From positions 86,420-150,419 of the forward strand of contig NZ_JARZFX010000008.1 in NCBI RefSeq assembly GCF_036026595.1: a stretch of DNA of 64,000 nt, given 5' to 3'. Origin of the DNA: Virgibacillus_P tibetensis (GTDB lineage Bacteria > Bacillota > Bacilli > Bacillales > Amphibacillaceae). Under the pieces are notes generated by a model, which worked only from the letters and a program-made list of their open reading frames with translations, did not search any database and was not told where the DNA came from. The translations under genes and the position numbers were made by a program. Positions 33,068-43,014 of the stretch are shown here, one piece after another. Numbering within the stretch: position 1 is the stretch's first letter; each line of letters begins with the position of its first letter.

Positions 33068-33108
33068 GAGTCGTACCACTTAACCTGGTGGTGGGGCTCA
33101 TTTTATTT
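33068..33108 (+). terminator. Terminator after the small peptide gene
   Basis: An imperfect stem (GAGTCGTACCAC with GTGGTGGGGCTC) is followed by ATTTTATTT. Confidence 0.7.
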
Positions 33109-33164
33109 GTCCCGCAATAGGAAAGTATAAAATTTTGGCTGCAATTAATTCTTACACTTAAACA

Positions 33165-33320
33165 GCCACGTCCGGCTCCAGCACCCAGGGACTAGCGAGA
33201 CTTCCTTCATCTCCGTACGATAAGTCAACATCGGCTACCTCCGGTCGCCGTGTTTCCTTTATCTCCTGCGGTTCAGTCCAGTCCGTACGTCCCTAAACGG
33301 GCGCTTGCGCCTTTGTCCCG
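33165..33320. repeat. GC-rich intergenic repeat, short copy
   Basis: It contains CCACGTCCGGCTCC, GCACCCAGGGACTAGCGAGA and CTTCCTTCA, which recur at 42330-42500. CCCTAAACGGGCGCTTGCG at its end recurs near 43003-43018. No gene is visible. The gap 33035-33479 holds this repeat, a terminator and the promoter region of the germination lipoprotein. Confidence 0.7.
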
Positions 33321-33479
33321 CATAAATGACGGGCTGTTCAGCTAACCATAAAGAAAATACTGTTGGCATACGCTTAAATTAGTACCTGTTTATTGGATAA
33401 GTTTATGAAATGTTGCAACTTTGTTACAAATGGCGACTATAGTAGTAGTAAGACTTATTCCCACAGGAGGGAGGTTATT

Positions 33480-34466
33480 ATGATGAAAAAAATAATGACC
33501 TTTAAGCTAATCATTCTATTTGGAACCCTTGTTATTTTAACTGCTTGTACGAATAATACAACGGAACCGGACGCTGATGAGGTGAATCGTACAAATGAAG
33601 AGAAAGAAACTACCCAGCCAAATTTTCAGGAAGAAGACCTAGAACAAGAGCCAGAACAAGACGACAAACAGGAAGAACAGAATAATGATGAGAAAGTTAC
33701 GGAAGGAAAATATAGAACACATCAAATTGTCCTTTTCTTCTCTGATAATGACTTATTGGGTAATTACAGAATTGAAAAAGAAATTAACGCAGACGTCGAC
33801 GAACATTTAGCCAAGGTTGCACTAGAAGCATGGATTAAAGGACCAGAACATGAAGAATTAACAGGATTAATTAATCCAGAAGTAAGTATAGAATATGTTG
33901 AAGATATCGATGGTATTGCACATGTTAGTTTCTCTAAGGAGATTCAAATTAGCAACTTAGGTTCCAGTGGTGAATTAATGTTAGTGGAACAGATCGCTAT
34001 GATTATGCAGCAATTCGGATTTGAACAAACACAACTATTAGTCGAAGGAAAAGTTGTCGAATCATTGCTTGATCATTTATATACCGCTGATCCAATCGTT
34101 GCTAATAATCCTGAAAGCTATCCATGGATTCAGGAAAAAGAATATCGGGAAATTGTTTTGCAAAATGATGCTTTTCAGATTTTTCAACCAGCGCCAAACA
34201 CGAAAGTGAAGGATCGTGTAGTGGTAAGTGGATTGGCCAAGGTCTATGAAGGGACTATCCTTTATGAATTTGAAGATGGCCACTTTATTCTGGACGAAGG
34301 TTTCACCACAGCAACAGTAGGAGCTCCTGAATGGGGAGAATTTGAGATAATTATTGAATTTGATGAAGTAGCTAACTATTCAGGAAGAGTGATTTTGTTT
34401 GAAGAAAGTGCCAAAGACGGTTCAAGAATTAATGAATTGCAGATTCCGATTCAAGTTATAAGATGA
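33480..34466 (+). CDS. GerMN/Gmad2 domain lipoprotein (sporulation/germination type)
   Basis: This 328-residue lipoprotein starts at ATG 33480, nine bases after AGGAGG. The signal ends with the lipobox LTAC, and an acidic linker rich in Glu, Asp and Gln (about residues 25-75) follows. Residues 85-210 form a GerMN domain (VSIEYVEDIDGIAHVSFSK, LVEQIAMIMQQFGFEQ). Residues 230-328 form a Gmad2 Ig-like domain (FQIFQPAPNTKVKDRVVVSG). GerMN proteins of the GerM type act in sporulation and germination at the cell surface. It is a single-gene unit, supporting an endospore-forming host. Confidence 0.88.
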   Translation: MMKKIMTFKLIILFGTLVILTACTNNTTEPDADEVNRTNEEKETTQPNFQEEDLEQEPEQDDKQEEQNNDEKVTEGKYRTHQIVLFFSDNDLLGNYRIEKEINADVDEHLAKVALEAWIKGPEHEELTGLINPEVSIEYVEDIDGIAHVSFSKEIQISNLGSSGELMLVEQIAMIMQQFGFEQTQLLVEGKVVESLLDHLYTADPIVANNPESYPWIQEKEYREIVLQNDAFQIFQPAPNTKVKDRVVVSGLAKVYEGTILYEFEDGHFILDEGFTTATVGAPEWGEFEIIIEFDEVANYSGRVILFEESAKDGSRINELQIPIQVIR

Positions 34467-34977
34467 AACTCTCTCTAATATTCTACTTTTCAGATCCGGA
34501 ACCTCAGAAATTATATCTGAAGGTGCTGCAAAAACTTTATTAGGTTGCTGAGCCGTTCAATAATCGTTTGTTTGATTAATGGATGGCTTCCTAAAAAAAT
34601 ATTAATTTGATAAAAATTGTTTTTTCTATTATGATTTACGTTAAATTTTAAAAAATACTCTTAATCACTGCTCTGAAATCCAAAAGTAGAGTTTAGAATC
34701 GTTTAGAAACTTCATTTTCACATGGTAAAGTCGCTTTGCCTTATAAGGAAAACAGCAGTATACTAAATACATCAACTACCCACTACTATTCACTGCGTGT
34801 TCAAGAAATGCCTCCACTTGCAGAAAATCTACCATAGAAAAGCTAGCCTGCTTGAAAAAGATAGGTAATGTTAGAATGGTTGGAAATGATCATAAACCCC
34901 ATTAGATAGACAAAAATTATATTATAATAGGTTAATAGAGAAAACAATCGTTAATGAGACGGAAAGGGGAAAGGTAT
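34467..34977. other. Intergenic region without recognised content
   Basis: AT-rich sequence between the germination lipoprotein gene and sbcD. I see no ORF with a ribosome site and no clear hairpin; the last 60 bases presumably hold the sbcDC promoter. Confidence 0.5.
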
Positions 34978-36177
34978 ATGAAGTTATTTCATACAGCGGA
35001 TTGGCATTTAGGTAAACTTGTACAAGGAGTATATATGACAGAGGACCAACAATTCGTGCTGAGGCAAATGATAAGTGCTATTGAAGAGGAGAAACCGGAT
35101 GCTGTAATTATTGCCGGGGACTTGTATGACCGAGCAGTACCGCCTACTGAGGCAGTGCATCTTTTAGATGAGGTGCTTGAAACAATCGTACTGAAGCTAA
35201 AGACGCCAGTTCTGGCTGTGGCAGGAAACCATGACAGCCCAAGCAGATTAAATTTTGGCAGCAGAATTATGAAGCAGAATGGCTTCCATATTGTTGGTAA
35301 TTTCACAAAAGAATTGCAGCCGGTTACGTTACAGGATGAGCATGGTGAAGTTAATTTTTATCTTATCCCATATTGTGACCCGAGTGTTGTCCGTACGGAG
35401 CTGGAGGATGATACCATCCGTTCGCACAATGATGCAATGAATAGTATTGTTGAAAATATTAGCAGTAACATGGATCCGGACAGTCGCAATGTCTTTGTCG
35501 GCCATGCATTTGTTACACCTTTTGGCGAGGAAAGAGAGAATACGAGTGATTCCGAGCGACCACTTTCTATTGGTGGGGCAGAATATGTGGATGGGCATCA
35601 TTTCTCAGCGTTTAACTACACTGCTTTAGGGCATCTGCATCAGGCACACCACATCATTGATGAAACGATACAGTATTCCGGATCTGTCTTAAAATATTCT
35701 ATATCTGAAGAGAATCATAAAAAGGGGTTCCATGTTGTTGAAATGGATGCAAATGGGAAGATAACTGTTGAGAAACGTTTGCTGACTCCAAGAAGAGATA
35801 TTCGTACTGTTGAAGAAACACTGGAGAATCTATTAACACACCCGGTCAATCAGGATTATGTGTTTGTTCGTTTATTGGATGAGGCACCTGTGCTGTCACC
35901 AATGGAAAGAGTGAGATCGGTTTATCCGAATGCCATGCATGTTGAACGAAAGAATTACACACTGGTTCCTGATCCAACCGAAGGAACAACTGTAGTAAAT
36001 CGTAGTGAGATGAGTGACTTGGATCTTTTTAAAGCCTTTTATAAGGAAGTAAAAGGGACCGAAGCTTCGGATAAAACGGAATCAATCTTCAAAGAAGTAC
36101 TCGATGAGTTATTGCGTGATCAGCGTGAGACTTCAACGAATTCGAGCAAAAAGCAAAAGGAATATATATCAAACTAA
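34978..36177 (+). CDS. sbcD: Exonuclease subunit SbcD
   Basis: SbcD is the Mn-dependent nuclease subunit of the SbcCD (Mre11-like) complex, which opens hairpins and trims DNA ends. The metallophosphoesterase motifs are HTADWHLGK (residues 4-12), IIAGDLYDR, AVAGNHDSPSR, VGHAFV and ALGHLHQAH. The 399-residue length is normal. The start at 34978 has AAAGGGGAAAGG upstream; the earlier ATG at 34954 overlaps that region. It is followed by sbcC 29 bases later in one operon. Confidence 0.96.
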   Translation: MKLFHTADWHLGKLVQGVYMTEDQQFVLRQMISAIEEEKPDAVIIAGDLYDRAVPPTEAVHLLDEVLETIVLKLKTPVLAVAGNHDSPSRLNFGSRIMKQNGFHIVGNFTKELQPVTLQDEHGEVNFYLIPYCDPSVVRTELEDDTIRSHNDAMNSIVENISSNMDPDSRNVFVGHAFVTPFGEERENTSDSERPLSIGGAEYVDGHHFSAFNYTALGHLHQAHHIIDETIQYSGSVLKYSISEENHKKGFHVVEMDANGKITVEKRLLTPRRDIRTVEETLENLLTHPVNQDYVFVRLLDEAPVLSPMERVRSVYPNAMHVERKNYTLVPDPTEGTTVVNRSEMSDLDLFKAFYKEVKGTEASDKTESIFKEVLDELLRDQRETSTNSSKKQKEYISN

Positions 36178-36206
36178 GCCTGGAGGCAGAAAGGAGTGCA
36201 TACATA

Positions 36207-39200
36207 ATGAGACCACTTAAATTAACAATGGCCGCATTTGGACCATATAAAGGTACAGAATCAGTTGATTTTACTGAATTGGAACAGAACAATCTATTTG
36301 TGATCTCAGGGAATACAGGTTCCGGTAAAACGACTATATTTGATGGAATCTGTTTTGCCTTATATGGCAGTGCGAGTGGCACAGACAGGGAAGATAGTAA
36401 GATGCTTCGAAGTGACTTTGCTGATGATAATACCCATACTTCCATCGAGCTGGAGTTTGAATTGAATGGTAGATTTTATCGTATTTTACGTCAGTTGGGA
36501 CATGTCAAACAAGGGAATAAATCTAAGACCGGTGAACGGTATGAGTTCTTTGAAAAGGTTGAAGGGAAAGAAATACCTTGCGTGGATCGGCAAATGGTTT
36601 CAGAGATTGATAGAAAGGTAGAATCACTTATCGGGCTGACGCAGGATCAATTTAAGCAGATTGTTATGCTGCCCCAGGGGGAGTTCCGTAAATTATTAAC
36701 TTCACAAACCGAAAATAAAGAAGCGATTCTTCGGAGATTATTTAAAACGGAGAACTACAGTTACATAAATGAATTATTGAAAAACAAACGGAACAAAGTG
36801 GATCAGGAATTTAAACAAGTCCAACAAAAGCGGGATCATTTTATTCAAAGCATCACAACGGCATTGCCATCTCGAGAGGAGTCCCCTTTATTCGAGGTGC
36901 TATCTGAGGAATATTACAATGTAAATCAGGTGGTTGCTGCATTAGATGAAGAGGCAGCGTTCTATGAGAAACAACTGATAATCGATAAGCAAAACTATAA
37001 TGAAGCCTATAAAGCGCATGACAAGATGCAAACAGAGTTTCATCAGGCTAAAACGCTAAATGACCGATTTACGGATTTGGATCAGAAGGAAAAGCAGCTG
37101 AAGGAACTGGATGTTCAAGTTCCCACCTATGCTAAGAAAGAGAAAAAGCTGGAAGAAGCTGAGCGGGCAAGTCATATTGAAGTTTATGAGAAACAAGCTG
37201 TTGAATGGCGCAAAGAAGAAAAACAAAAAGGAATTGCTTTAGAGCGGTCAGAAGCTGCTGATAAAATAGCCGGTGATAGGCTTAAGCAAGCTCAATTGAT
37301 TTATAAGCAGGAAGAGAGTAAAAAAGGACAGAGAGAAGAAGTTGGAAAAAGGTTTGATCGATTAAAGGACATCTTGCCTACAGTAAAAGAACTTGATGAA
37401 AGAAAAATTCATTTACGACAACTTGAAAACAATGGAAAAAAAGCTGCAGAAGAACTGAAAAAAGTAAAGATGCACTATACAGAGAAAAATGAATCTGTGG
37501 AGAAATATGAAAAGAAGATCAATACAATGGATCAGGCTGTCAGCCAATTGCCCGAAAAACAGCTAATGTTAACTGAAATGAGAGAGCAAGTTAAAGTGTT
37601 GATGGATTTTACTAAATTAAAGAAACAGCAAGTTGACCTCGATAAAGATTTACAAACAAAGGAAGCAGCTTTTGTAAAAGCGCAGGCGGTGTATCGAGAT
37701 TCAGAAGAAGCGTGGCTGAGTAATCAAGCTAGTATCTTAGCAGGTCATTTGCATGATGGGGAAGCATGTCCTGTTTGTGGCAGTCTTGAGCATCCAGATA
37801 AAGCCACAAATCAAGAGGAAATGGTGACTCGTGAGCAGCTTGATGCATTAAAAAAGAAGCTGGATGAAAAAGACAGCCATTATCGTGATGCCATTGCCAA
37901 ACAGAAATCGGAGGCCTTCAAATTAGAGGAAAAAGAAGGAGAACTTGCAACCTATAAAGTTCAAGCTGAAGATGCACCAGCTGTTGAGAAGCAACTTGTT
38001 GAAAAAGGAAAGCAATTAAATATAGAAGTAGAAGCTTTAAAAAAGCAGCTTGATGAACTGAAAACGAACAAAGAAATATATATAAAAGCAAAAGAAGAAC
38101 GAAAGCAGCTAGAAGCTAAGAAGGAAAAGCTTGAAAAATCCTACCAAGATCAGAGATCTGCTTATCAGACTGCCAAAGCAGTTTATGATGAAAGATTACG
38201 GAATATCCCGGAGGAAGTCAGAACTTTGTCCAGTTTAGAAAAAGAACTAAGTGAAGCAGAGGCACAGGTAAATAAACTGGAGAAAGCATGGGACGATGCT
38301 CAGAAGAAGCTCCAATCCGTAAAAGAAGAAAAGACAAAAACAACTTCTGATCTAACACATACAAAGAAGCAGTTGGAAGAGACAAAGGAAAAACGGGTAA
38401 AAGCAGAGAAACAATTTACAACAGAACTGAAAAACGCTTCTTTTGATTCAGAAGAAATATACCATCAGGCAAAAATGGTTGAAGCAGACCGTCAGGAATG
38501 GAAAGAATCTATTCGCTTATTTAATGAAAATCTATCGATGAAAAAACAGCAGGTAAAAGATTTAAATGAAGCCTTGAAAGATATGACAAGAGTTGACCTA
38601 ACAGTGCTGGAACAAAAACTTTCCGAGTTGAAAGCAGGTTATGAATCAGCGCTGAAAACGTTAAATCTATCCAAAGAGTATCAGAGGGGTGCTTCCGAAT
38701 TAAAGGCTAGTATTCTCAAAGCTAATGAACAGGTAATAGAAAGTGAGAAAGAACTAGCTACCATTACTGATTTGTACGATGTCTTAAGGGGCCAAAACAA
38801 TCAAAAGATTTCCTTTGAACGTTATCTGCAGATTGAATATCTGGAACGTATTATTGAGGCTGCAAATGGCCGATTAAAACGGCTTTCCAATGGTCAGTTT
38901 TATTTGATTCGTAGTGACCGGCAGGAATCTCACGGAAAACAAAGCGGCCTGGCACTTGATGTATATGATGGATACACTGGCCAAACACGTGATGTGAAAA
39001 CACTATCAGGCGGGGAAAAGTTCAATGCTTCGCTCTGTTTAGCATTAGGCATGTCAGACGTGATTCAAAGCTTCCAGGGAAATATATCAATTAATACGAT
39101 GTTCATTGACGAAGGGTTCGGTTCTTTGGATGAAGAAGCCCTTAACAAGTCCATTGAGACATTAATTGATATCCAGCAATCCGGCCGGATGATCGGGGTC

Positions 39201-39299
39201 ATATCACATGTTCAGGAACTGAAAGCAATGTTCCCGGCAATACTGGAGGTTTCGAAAACAATGGAAGGGTATAGTCGGACGAAATTTGTAGTGAAATAA
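36207..39299 (+). CDS. sbcC: Exonuclease subunit SbcC (AAA ATPase)
   Basis: SbcC is the Rad50-like ATPase of SbcCD. The 1030-residue protein has a Walker A motif GNTGSGKTTIF near residue 35, two long coiled-coil arms (about 180-510 and 535-860) and a zinc hook CPVC at 521-524. The C-terminal signature is LSGGEKFNASLCLALG and the Walker B region is MFIDEGFGSLDEEAL. All key features are intact. AAAGGAG precedes the ATG. A perfect 17-base hairpin ends the sbcDC operon. Confidence 0.97.
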   Translation: MRPLKLTMAAFGPYKGTESVDFTELEQNNLFVISGNTGSGKTTIFDGICFALYGSASGTDREDSKMLRSDFADDNTHTSIELEFELNGRFYRILRQLGHVKQGNKSKTGERYEFFEKVEGKEIPCVDRQMVSEIDRKVESLIGLTQDQFKQIVMLPQGEFRKLLTSQTENKEAILRRLFKTENYSYINELLKNKRNKVDQEFKQVQQKRDHFIQSITTALPSREESPLFEVLSEEYYNVNQVVAALDEEAAFYEKQLIIDKQNYNEAYKAHDKMQTEFHQAKTLNDRFTDLDQKEKQLKELDVQVPTYAKKEKKLEEAERASHIEVYEKQAVEWRKEEKQKGIALERSEAADKIAGDRLKQAQLIYKQEESKKGQREEVGKRFDRLKDILPTVKELDERKIHLRQLENNGKKAAEELKKVKMHYTEKNESVEKYEKKINTMDQAVSQLPEKQLMLTEMREQVKVLMDFTKLKKQQVDLDKDLQTKEAAFVKAQAVYRDSEEAWLSNQASILAGHLHDGEACPVCGSLEHPDKATNQEEMVTREQLDALKKKLDEKDSHYRDAIAKQKSEAFKLEEKEGELATYKVQAEDAPAVEKQLVEKGKQLNIEVEALKKQLDELKTNKEIYIKAKEERKQLEAKKEKLEKSYQDQRSAYQTAKAVYDERLRNIPEEVRTLSSLEKELSEAEAQVNKLEKAWDDAQKKLQSVKEEKTKTTSDLTHTKKQLEETKEKRVKAEKQFTTELKNASFDSEEIYHQAKMVEADRQEWKESIRLFNENLSMKKQQVKDLNEALKDMTRVDLTVLEQKLSELKAGYESALKTLNLSKEYQRGASELKASILKANEQVIESEKELATITDLYDVLRGQNNQKISFERYLQIEYLERIIEAANGRLKRLSNGQFYLIRSDRQESHGKQSGLALDVYDGYTGQTRDVKTLSGGEKFNASLCLALGMSDVIQSFQGNISINTMFIDEGFGSLDEEALNKSIETLIDIQQSGRMIGVISHVQELKAMFPAILEVSKTMEGYSRTKFVVK

Positions 39300-39323
39300 T
39301 TCGCTGTTTGAATTTTATCAGTG

Positions 39324-39369
39324 AAGTGAAAGTGACTTGATGTTCTTCAAGTCACTTTCACTTTTATTG
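39324..39369 (+). terminator. Terminator of sbcDC
   Basis: A perfect 17-base stem (39324-39340 with 39347-39363) and six-base loop is followed by TTTATTG. It also faces the minus-strand gene that follows. Confidence 0.9.
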
Positions 39370-39382
39370 TTCCTGATAACCA

Positions 39383-39748
39383 TTAATAGTAAGGATACGG
39401 ATATGGAGAAGGATAATAAGGGTAAGGAGTCGGAGTAATATAAGGTAACAGAGCCAAAGCAGCTAACGACGCGAAAGGGAAAGCTCTGCGTCTAAATCGT
39501 CTAAATCTTCTTCTCGGTCGTCCAAAGTCACCATAATATTGTCGGCTATCCGAACCATTCTCATTCTCTCTCTCCATCACATCCTCACCAGCTAAAACGG
39601 TAAAATTATCCCTATCAACTTCTACAATAATGCCATCGAATGTACTTCCGTCTGTCATCGTTAAAGTCACGTGATAATTCATGTGTTTTCTGCACTCATC
39701 GTACATATTTCTAAGATCGTTTTGAACATCATGGTTTTCTGTATTCAT
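39383..39748 (-). CDS. Sm-like small protein with Tyr/Pro-rich tail, probably spore-related
   Basis: This 121-residue protein starts with a helix and a small beta domain (VTLTMTDGSTFDGIIVEVDRD, then FTVLAGEDV) that looks like an Sm/Hfq-type barrel. A basic stretch rich in Arg and Phe (about residues 78-95) and a hydrophobic run follow. The tail repeats P-Y-P/S-Y-Y (TPYPYYPSPYPYPYY). Tails of this type are common in Bacillus spore coat or crust proteins. I place the start at 39748 after AAAGGAG; an upstream ATG at 39784 has a weaker site. Function not established. Confidence 0.65.
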   Translation of the reverse strand: MNTENHDVQNDLRNMYDECRKHMNYHVTLTMTDGSTFDGIIVEVDRDNFTVLAGEDVMERENENGSDSRQYYGDFGRPRRRFRRFRRRAFPFASLAALALLPYITPTPYPYYPSPYPYPYY

Positions 39749-40037
39749 TCTTTTCTCATCTCCTTTTAAATACATGGTATTCACCTAGGAAAATGATGTT
39801 ACTATTCAACCTTAACTGGTTTTATATAAGCAGCTGCGACGGAACTTTAGCCTGACTTCCCCCTTCTTTAGAAAAGGAGTACTAATCCAACGCTGCAGAA
39901 AAATATACGGTGTAACGAGCATATCTATAGCGACTAACAAAGAAGTGAGCAGGATTAAATGAATATCATTGACACAAAATCATCTACGGGTTAATATATT
40001 AAATCATACTAACTTTATCAGAAAAGGGGGTTTTAAA

Positions 40038-41291
40038 ATGACAACTAGTGTTCAACCTATAAATGAAGCAAAAGATCCAGTACAACGTAAAAGTACGGAT
40101 TTAAATAATCCTCAAATGCCATTAATCATCGGTGGGTTAATCGTTGGGGCAATTTTGATGATATACCTAATGGCAACACAGGATATGGCACAGCCGTTAC
40201 TCCTGGTAATTGGTCTGTTGTTGGGTTACACATTATTTCATGCTCGTTTTGGATTTACTTCTGCATTCCGTAGACTTGCGTCTGTGGGGAATGGGCAAGC
40301 TGTCCGTTCGCATTTGTTAATGTTAGCTGTTGCAGTAACATTATTTGCACCAATTCTGGCATTTGGTTATTCATTCTTTGGAACAGGTGTGTCAGGTTAT
40401 GTTTCACCAGTTGGTATCAGCCTTCTAGTAGGAGCGTTCCTGTTTGGAATTGGGATGCAATTAGGTGGCGGTTGTGCTTCCGGTACGCTTTATGCTGTCG
40501 GCGGTGGACGAACAGTCATGTTTGTAACTCTATTATTCTTTATAATTGGCTCAACAGTAGGAGCTTATCATCTACCATTCTGGACAGAAGATTTACCTGC
40601 ATTCGAACCGGTTTCTCTAGCAACATCTACAGGACTTGGCTATGGCGGTGCTTGGGCACTTTCGATTGCACTATTCAGTCTAATAGCTTGGATTACTTTA
40701 GTTGTAGAGAAAAAGAAAAAGGCTCCAAAAATGGCAGCAGTCCCGTCAGCAACTGGTTGGAAAAGAATCCTCCGTGGTTCTTGGCCATTGTTTGCAGCAG
40801 CGATAGCATTAGCTGTTCTTAATGCATTAACGCTCATGACTCGAGGTACGCCATGGGGGATTACTTCAGCCTTTGCATTATGGGGCTCAAAAGTGGCACA
40901 GTTCTTTGGGATCGATGTGGCTAGCTGGGGGTATTGGCAAGGTGCAAATGCTCAAGCACTAGAGGCTTCTATTTTAACTGACTCAACAACAGTGCTGAAC
41001 TTGGGCGTTATTCTAGGAGCATTCTTAGCATCAGCTGCAGGAGGACTTTTCAAATTCTCTAAAGTTAATCCGAAAAACGTAGCAGCCTCTGTTATCGGTG
41101 GTTTAATGATGGGCTATGGAGCTCGTCTTGCATTTGGTTGTAATATTGGTGCCTACTTCGGTGGCATTGCGTCATTTAGTCTTCATGGCTATATATGGGG
41201 AATACTTGCATTAGCAGGCACCTTTGTTGCACTGTATCTTCGACCACTATTTGGATTATCTGTCCCGAAATCTAAAGACTCATTCTGTTAG
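40038..41291 (+). CDS. YeeE/YedE family sulfur-compound transporter
   Basis: This 417-residue membrane protein has about ten helices and two copies of the YeeE/YedE signature: GMQLGGGCASGTLYAVGGG in the first half and GYGARLAFGCNIGAYFGG in the second. The conserved cysteines in these loops are used by the thiosulfate transporter TsuA to relay its substrate. The start at 40038 follows AAAGGGGG; the frame opens at 39969 without a site. No TusA-like gene adjoins it, but sulfur-handling genes lie 11 kb away. It likely imports thiosulfate or another sulfur compound. It is a single-gene unit with its own terminator. Confidence 0.9.
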   Translation: MTTSVQPINEAKDPVQRKSTDLNNPQMPLIIGGLIVGAILMIYLMATQDMAQPLLLVIGLLLGYTLFHARFGFTSAFRRLASVGNGQAVRSHLLMLAVAVTLFAPILAFGYSFFGTGVSGYVSPVGISLLVGAFLFGIGMQLGGGCASGTLYAVGGGRTVMFVTLLFFIIGSTVGAYHLPFWTEDLPAFEPVSLATSTGLGYGGAWALSIALFSLIAWITLVVEKKKKAPKMAAVPSATGWKRILRGSWPLFAAAIALAVLNALTLMTRGTPWGITSAFALWGSKVAQFFGIDVASWGYWQGANAQALEASILTDSTTVLNLGVILGAFLASAAGGLFKFSKVNPKNVAASVIGGLMMGYGARLAFGCNIGAYFGGIASFSLHGYIWGILALAGTFVALYLRPLFGLSVPKSKDSFC

Positions 41292-41298
41292 AAATTTA

Positions 41299-41338
41299 AA
41301 AATCACCATGCGAAATTAACTTCGTATGGTGATTTTTA
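41299..41338 (+). terminator. Terminator after the YeeE/YedE gene
   Basis: AAAATCACCATGCGAA pairs with TTCGTATGGTGATTTT (one G-T pair) around a six-base loop, ending in a T run. Confidence 0.9.
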
Positions 41339-41566
41339 GCTTTATAGATCGAAAGTTTAACAGCCAAATTTTACTATATGGAGGCATCAACCGTTATATT
41401 TCAATTATATTACTATTATTCTATTGATAAATCGCAAGATGCTAACACTTACTTCACATCTTAGATTTTTGTAACTTTCTTGTCATAATCCTTCCAAATA
41501 TTAAGTGATGATTTATTCTCCAAAACTATTTAATCTATCAATATAACAAAAAGGAGGATATCATTT

Positions 41567-42175
41567 ATGCTTAGAAAGATTAGCAAGTTTGCAATTGTTT
41601 CAGCCATTTCATTAGCTCTACTGTTTCCTGCTACGTCCATGGCAGCAAATTCTTATACTGTTGTATCTGGGGATTCCCTTTGGAAAATAGCACTAAAAAC
41701 AAAAACAGGTGTAAGTGAACTGATTGAGGCAAATCCTCAGTTGGCAAACCCAAACCTTATTTACCCGGGACAGCAAATCAATGTAGAGGTAAATGCACAA
41801 TATAATCAAGAACAGGAAGTTGTTAAACTAGTAAATGCTGAACGTGCAAAAGCAGGATTACCAGCATTGAAGCATGATTGGGAGCTTGCAAGAGTAGCTA
41901 AATATAAATCTCAGGATATGCTGGATAAAAAATACTTCAGCCACACTAGCCCAACCTATGGTTCACCTTTTGATATGATGAAAAACTTCGGAATTTCATA
42001 TAAATCAGCTGGAGAAAACATTGCAAAAGGTCAAACATCAGCACAAAAAGTTGTGAATGCTTGGATGAACAGTTCTGGGCACAGAGCAAATATTATGAGC
42101 AAAGACTTCACACATATTGGAGTAGGATATGTGGAATCAGGCCATCATTGGACACAAATGTTTATAAAAAAATAA
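41567..42175 (+). CDS. LysM and CAP domain secreted protein (YkwD-like)
   Basis: This 202-residue secreted protein has a signal peptide cut after SMAA (about residue 26), then a LysM domain (YTVVSGDSLWKIALKTKTG, residues 29-72) that binds peptidoglycan. A CAP/SCP domain (VVKLVNAERAKAGLPALKHD, HTSPTYGSPFDMM, SAGENIAKGQ, SSGHRANIMSKDFTHIGVG) runs to the end. The CAP histidines and glutamate are present. Similar Bacillus proteins such as YkwD and SafA-like coat proteins act at the wall or spore surface. AAAGGAGG precedes the ATG. A terminator follows about 65 bases after the stop. Confidence 0.92.
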   Translation: MLRKISKFAIVSAISLALLFPATSMAANSYTVVSGDSLWKIALKTKTGVSELIEANPQLANPNLIYPGQQINVEVNAQYNQEQEVVKLVNAERAKAGLPALKHDWELARVAKYKSQDMLDKKYFSHTSPTYGSPFDMMKNFGISYKSAGENIAKGQTSAQKVVNAWMNSSGHRANIMSKDFTHIGVGYVESGHHWTQMFIKK

Positions 42176-42239
42176 GGAATTAGTAGAACGCGGTTATACT
42201 AAAAAGGAAGCTCCGCGAAAATACTAAGTTAAAACAGCA

Positions 42240-42276
42240 ACCGTGCGCCCTTTAACTGGGACGCACGGTTTTTTTA
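42240..42276 (+). terminator. Terminator after the LysM-CAP gene
   Basis: ACCGTGCGCCC and GGGACGCACGGT form a stem with a seven-base loop followed by seven T residues. Confidence 0.9.
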
Positions 42277-42309
42277 TAAGGTAATAGGGAGTATAAATTT
42301 TTGACTGCA

Positions 42310-42700
42310 ATTAATTCTTACACTTAAACAGCCACGTCCAGCTCCGACGGAAAGGACGTCCTAGTGCCGATAAAGCCATACGTTAAGGAAAGCATCTATG
42401 AGATACATCGCAGGCAGGAAAAGTGCTTTTCTTTTTCAAGGACGTGGCGTTTTCATCCGCCAGCGCCCAGGGACTAGCGAGACTTCCTTCACTTTCGTAA
42501 TCTAACTCAACATAAATCGGCTTCCCCCGGATAAGGAAGGCCGACTATTCCTGAGCTTGTGCTCAGGCGTCGGCATACCCGCTAGAGATGAGCATGTTTT
42601 CTTTTGAAAGTCTAAGTGAATCTTATACTCTGGAGTGAGTCTCCTGCAGCAGTGGAAGATCGACTAACCAAGCCGCTCCTGAGCGACTACGTCCAAAATT
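42310..42700. repeat. GC-rich intergenic repeat, long copy
   Basis: This is the longest copy of a family also seen at 4762-5050, 33165-33320 and 50895-51010. Shared blocks include CCACGTCCAGCTCCGACGG, CCCAGGGACTAGCGAGA, GGATAAGGAAGGCCGACT and AGTGGAAGATCGACTAACC. No credible gene is present. Between 42176 and 43014 I see only this, a terminator and the tandem repeat that follows. Confidence 0.75.
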
Positions 42701-42770
42701 TAACCGGCACTTAGTTAATTAATTAAGTGCCAATTTTAAAATTTATTGATTGAGCTGCATCCACTTGGGA

Positions 42771-42976
42771 GACAGCACCGTTCAAACGGGAGACAGCACC
42801 TGCCAAACGGGAGACAGCACCCGCCAAACGGGAGAGAGCACCTGCCAAACGGGAGAGAGCACCTGCCAAACGGGAGACAGCACCCGCCAAACGGGAGACA
42901 GCACCCGCCAAACGGGAGAGAGCACCTGCCAAACGGGAGACAGCACCGTTCAAACGGGAGACAGCACCTGCCAAAA
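42771..42976. repeat. 21-bp tandem repeat, ten units
   Basis: Ten units of 21 bases start at 42771 and repeat as GACAGCACCTGCCAAACGGGA, with variants CCGTTC, CCCGCC and GAGAGC. A six-base block switches between alleles along the array. The period is a multiple of three, so both strands read open, but no start site or composition supports a protein. Confidence 0.9.
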
Positions 42977-43014
42977 CCTCGGGTGCGCGGGCGCAGTCCG
43001 TCCCTAACCGGGCG

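Noticed and set aside
42771..42976. Tandem array considered as a CRISPR
   Set aside because: The units are 21 bases with no unique spacers and no cas genes nearby.
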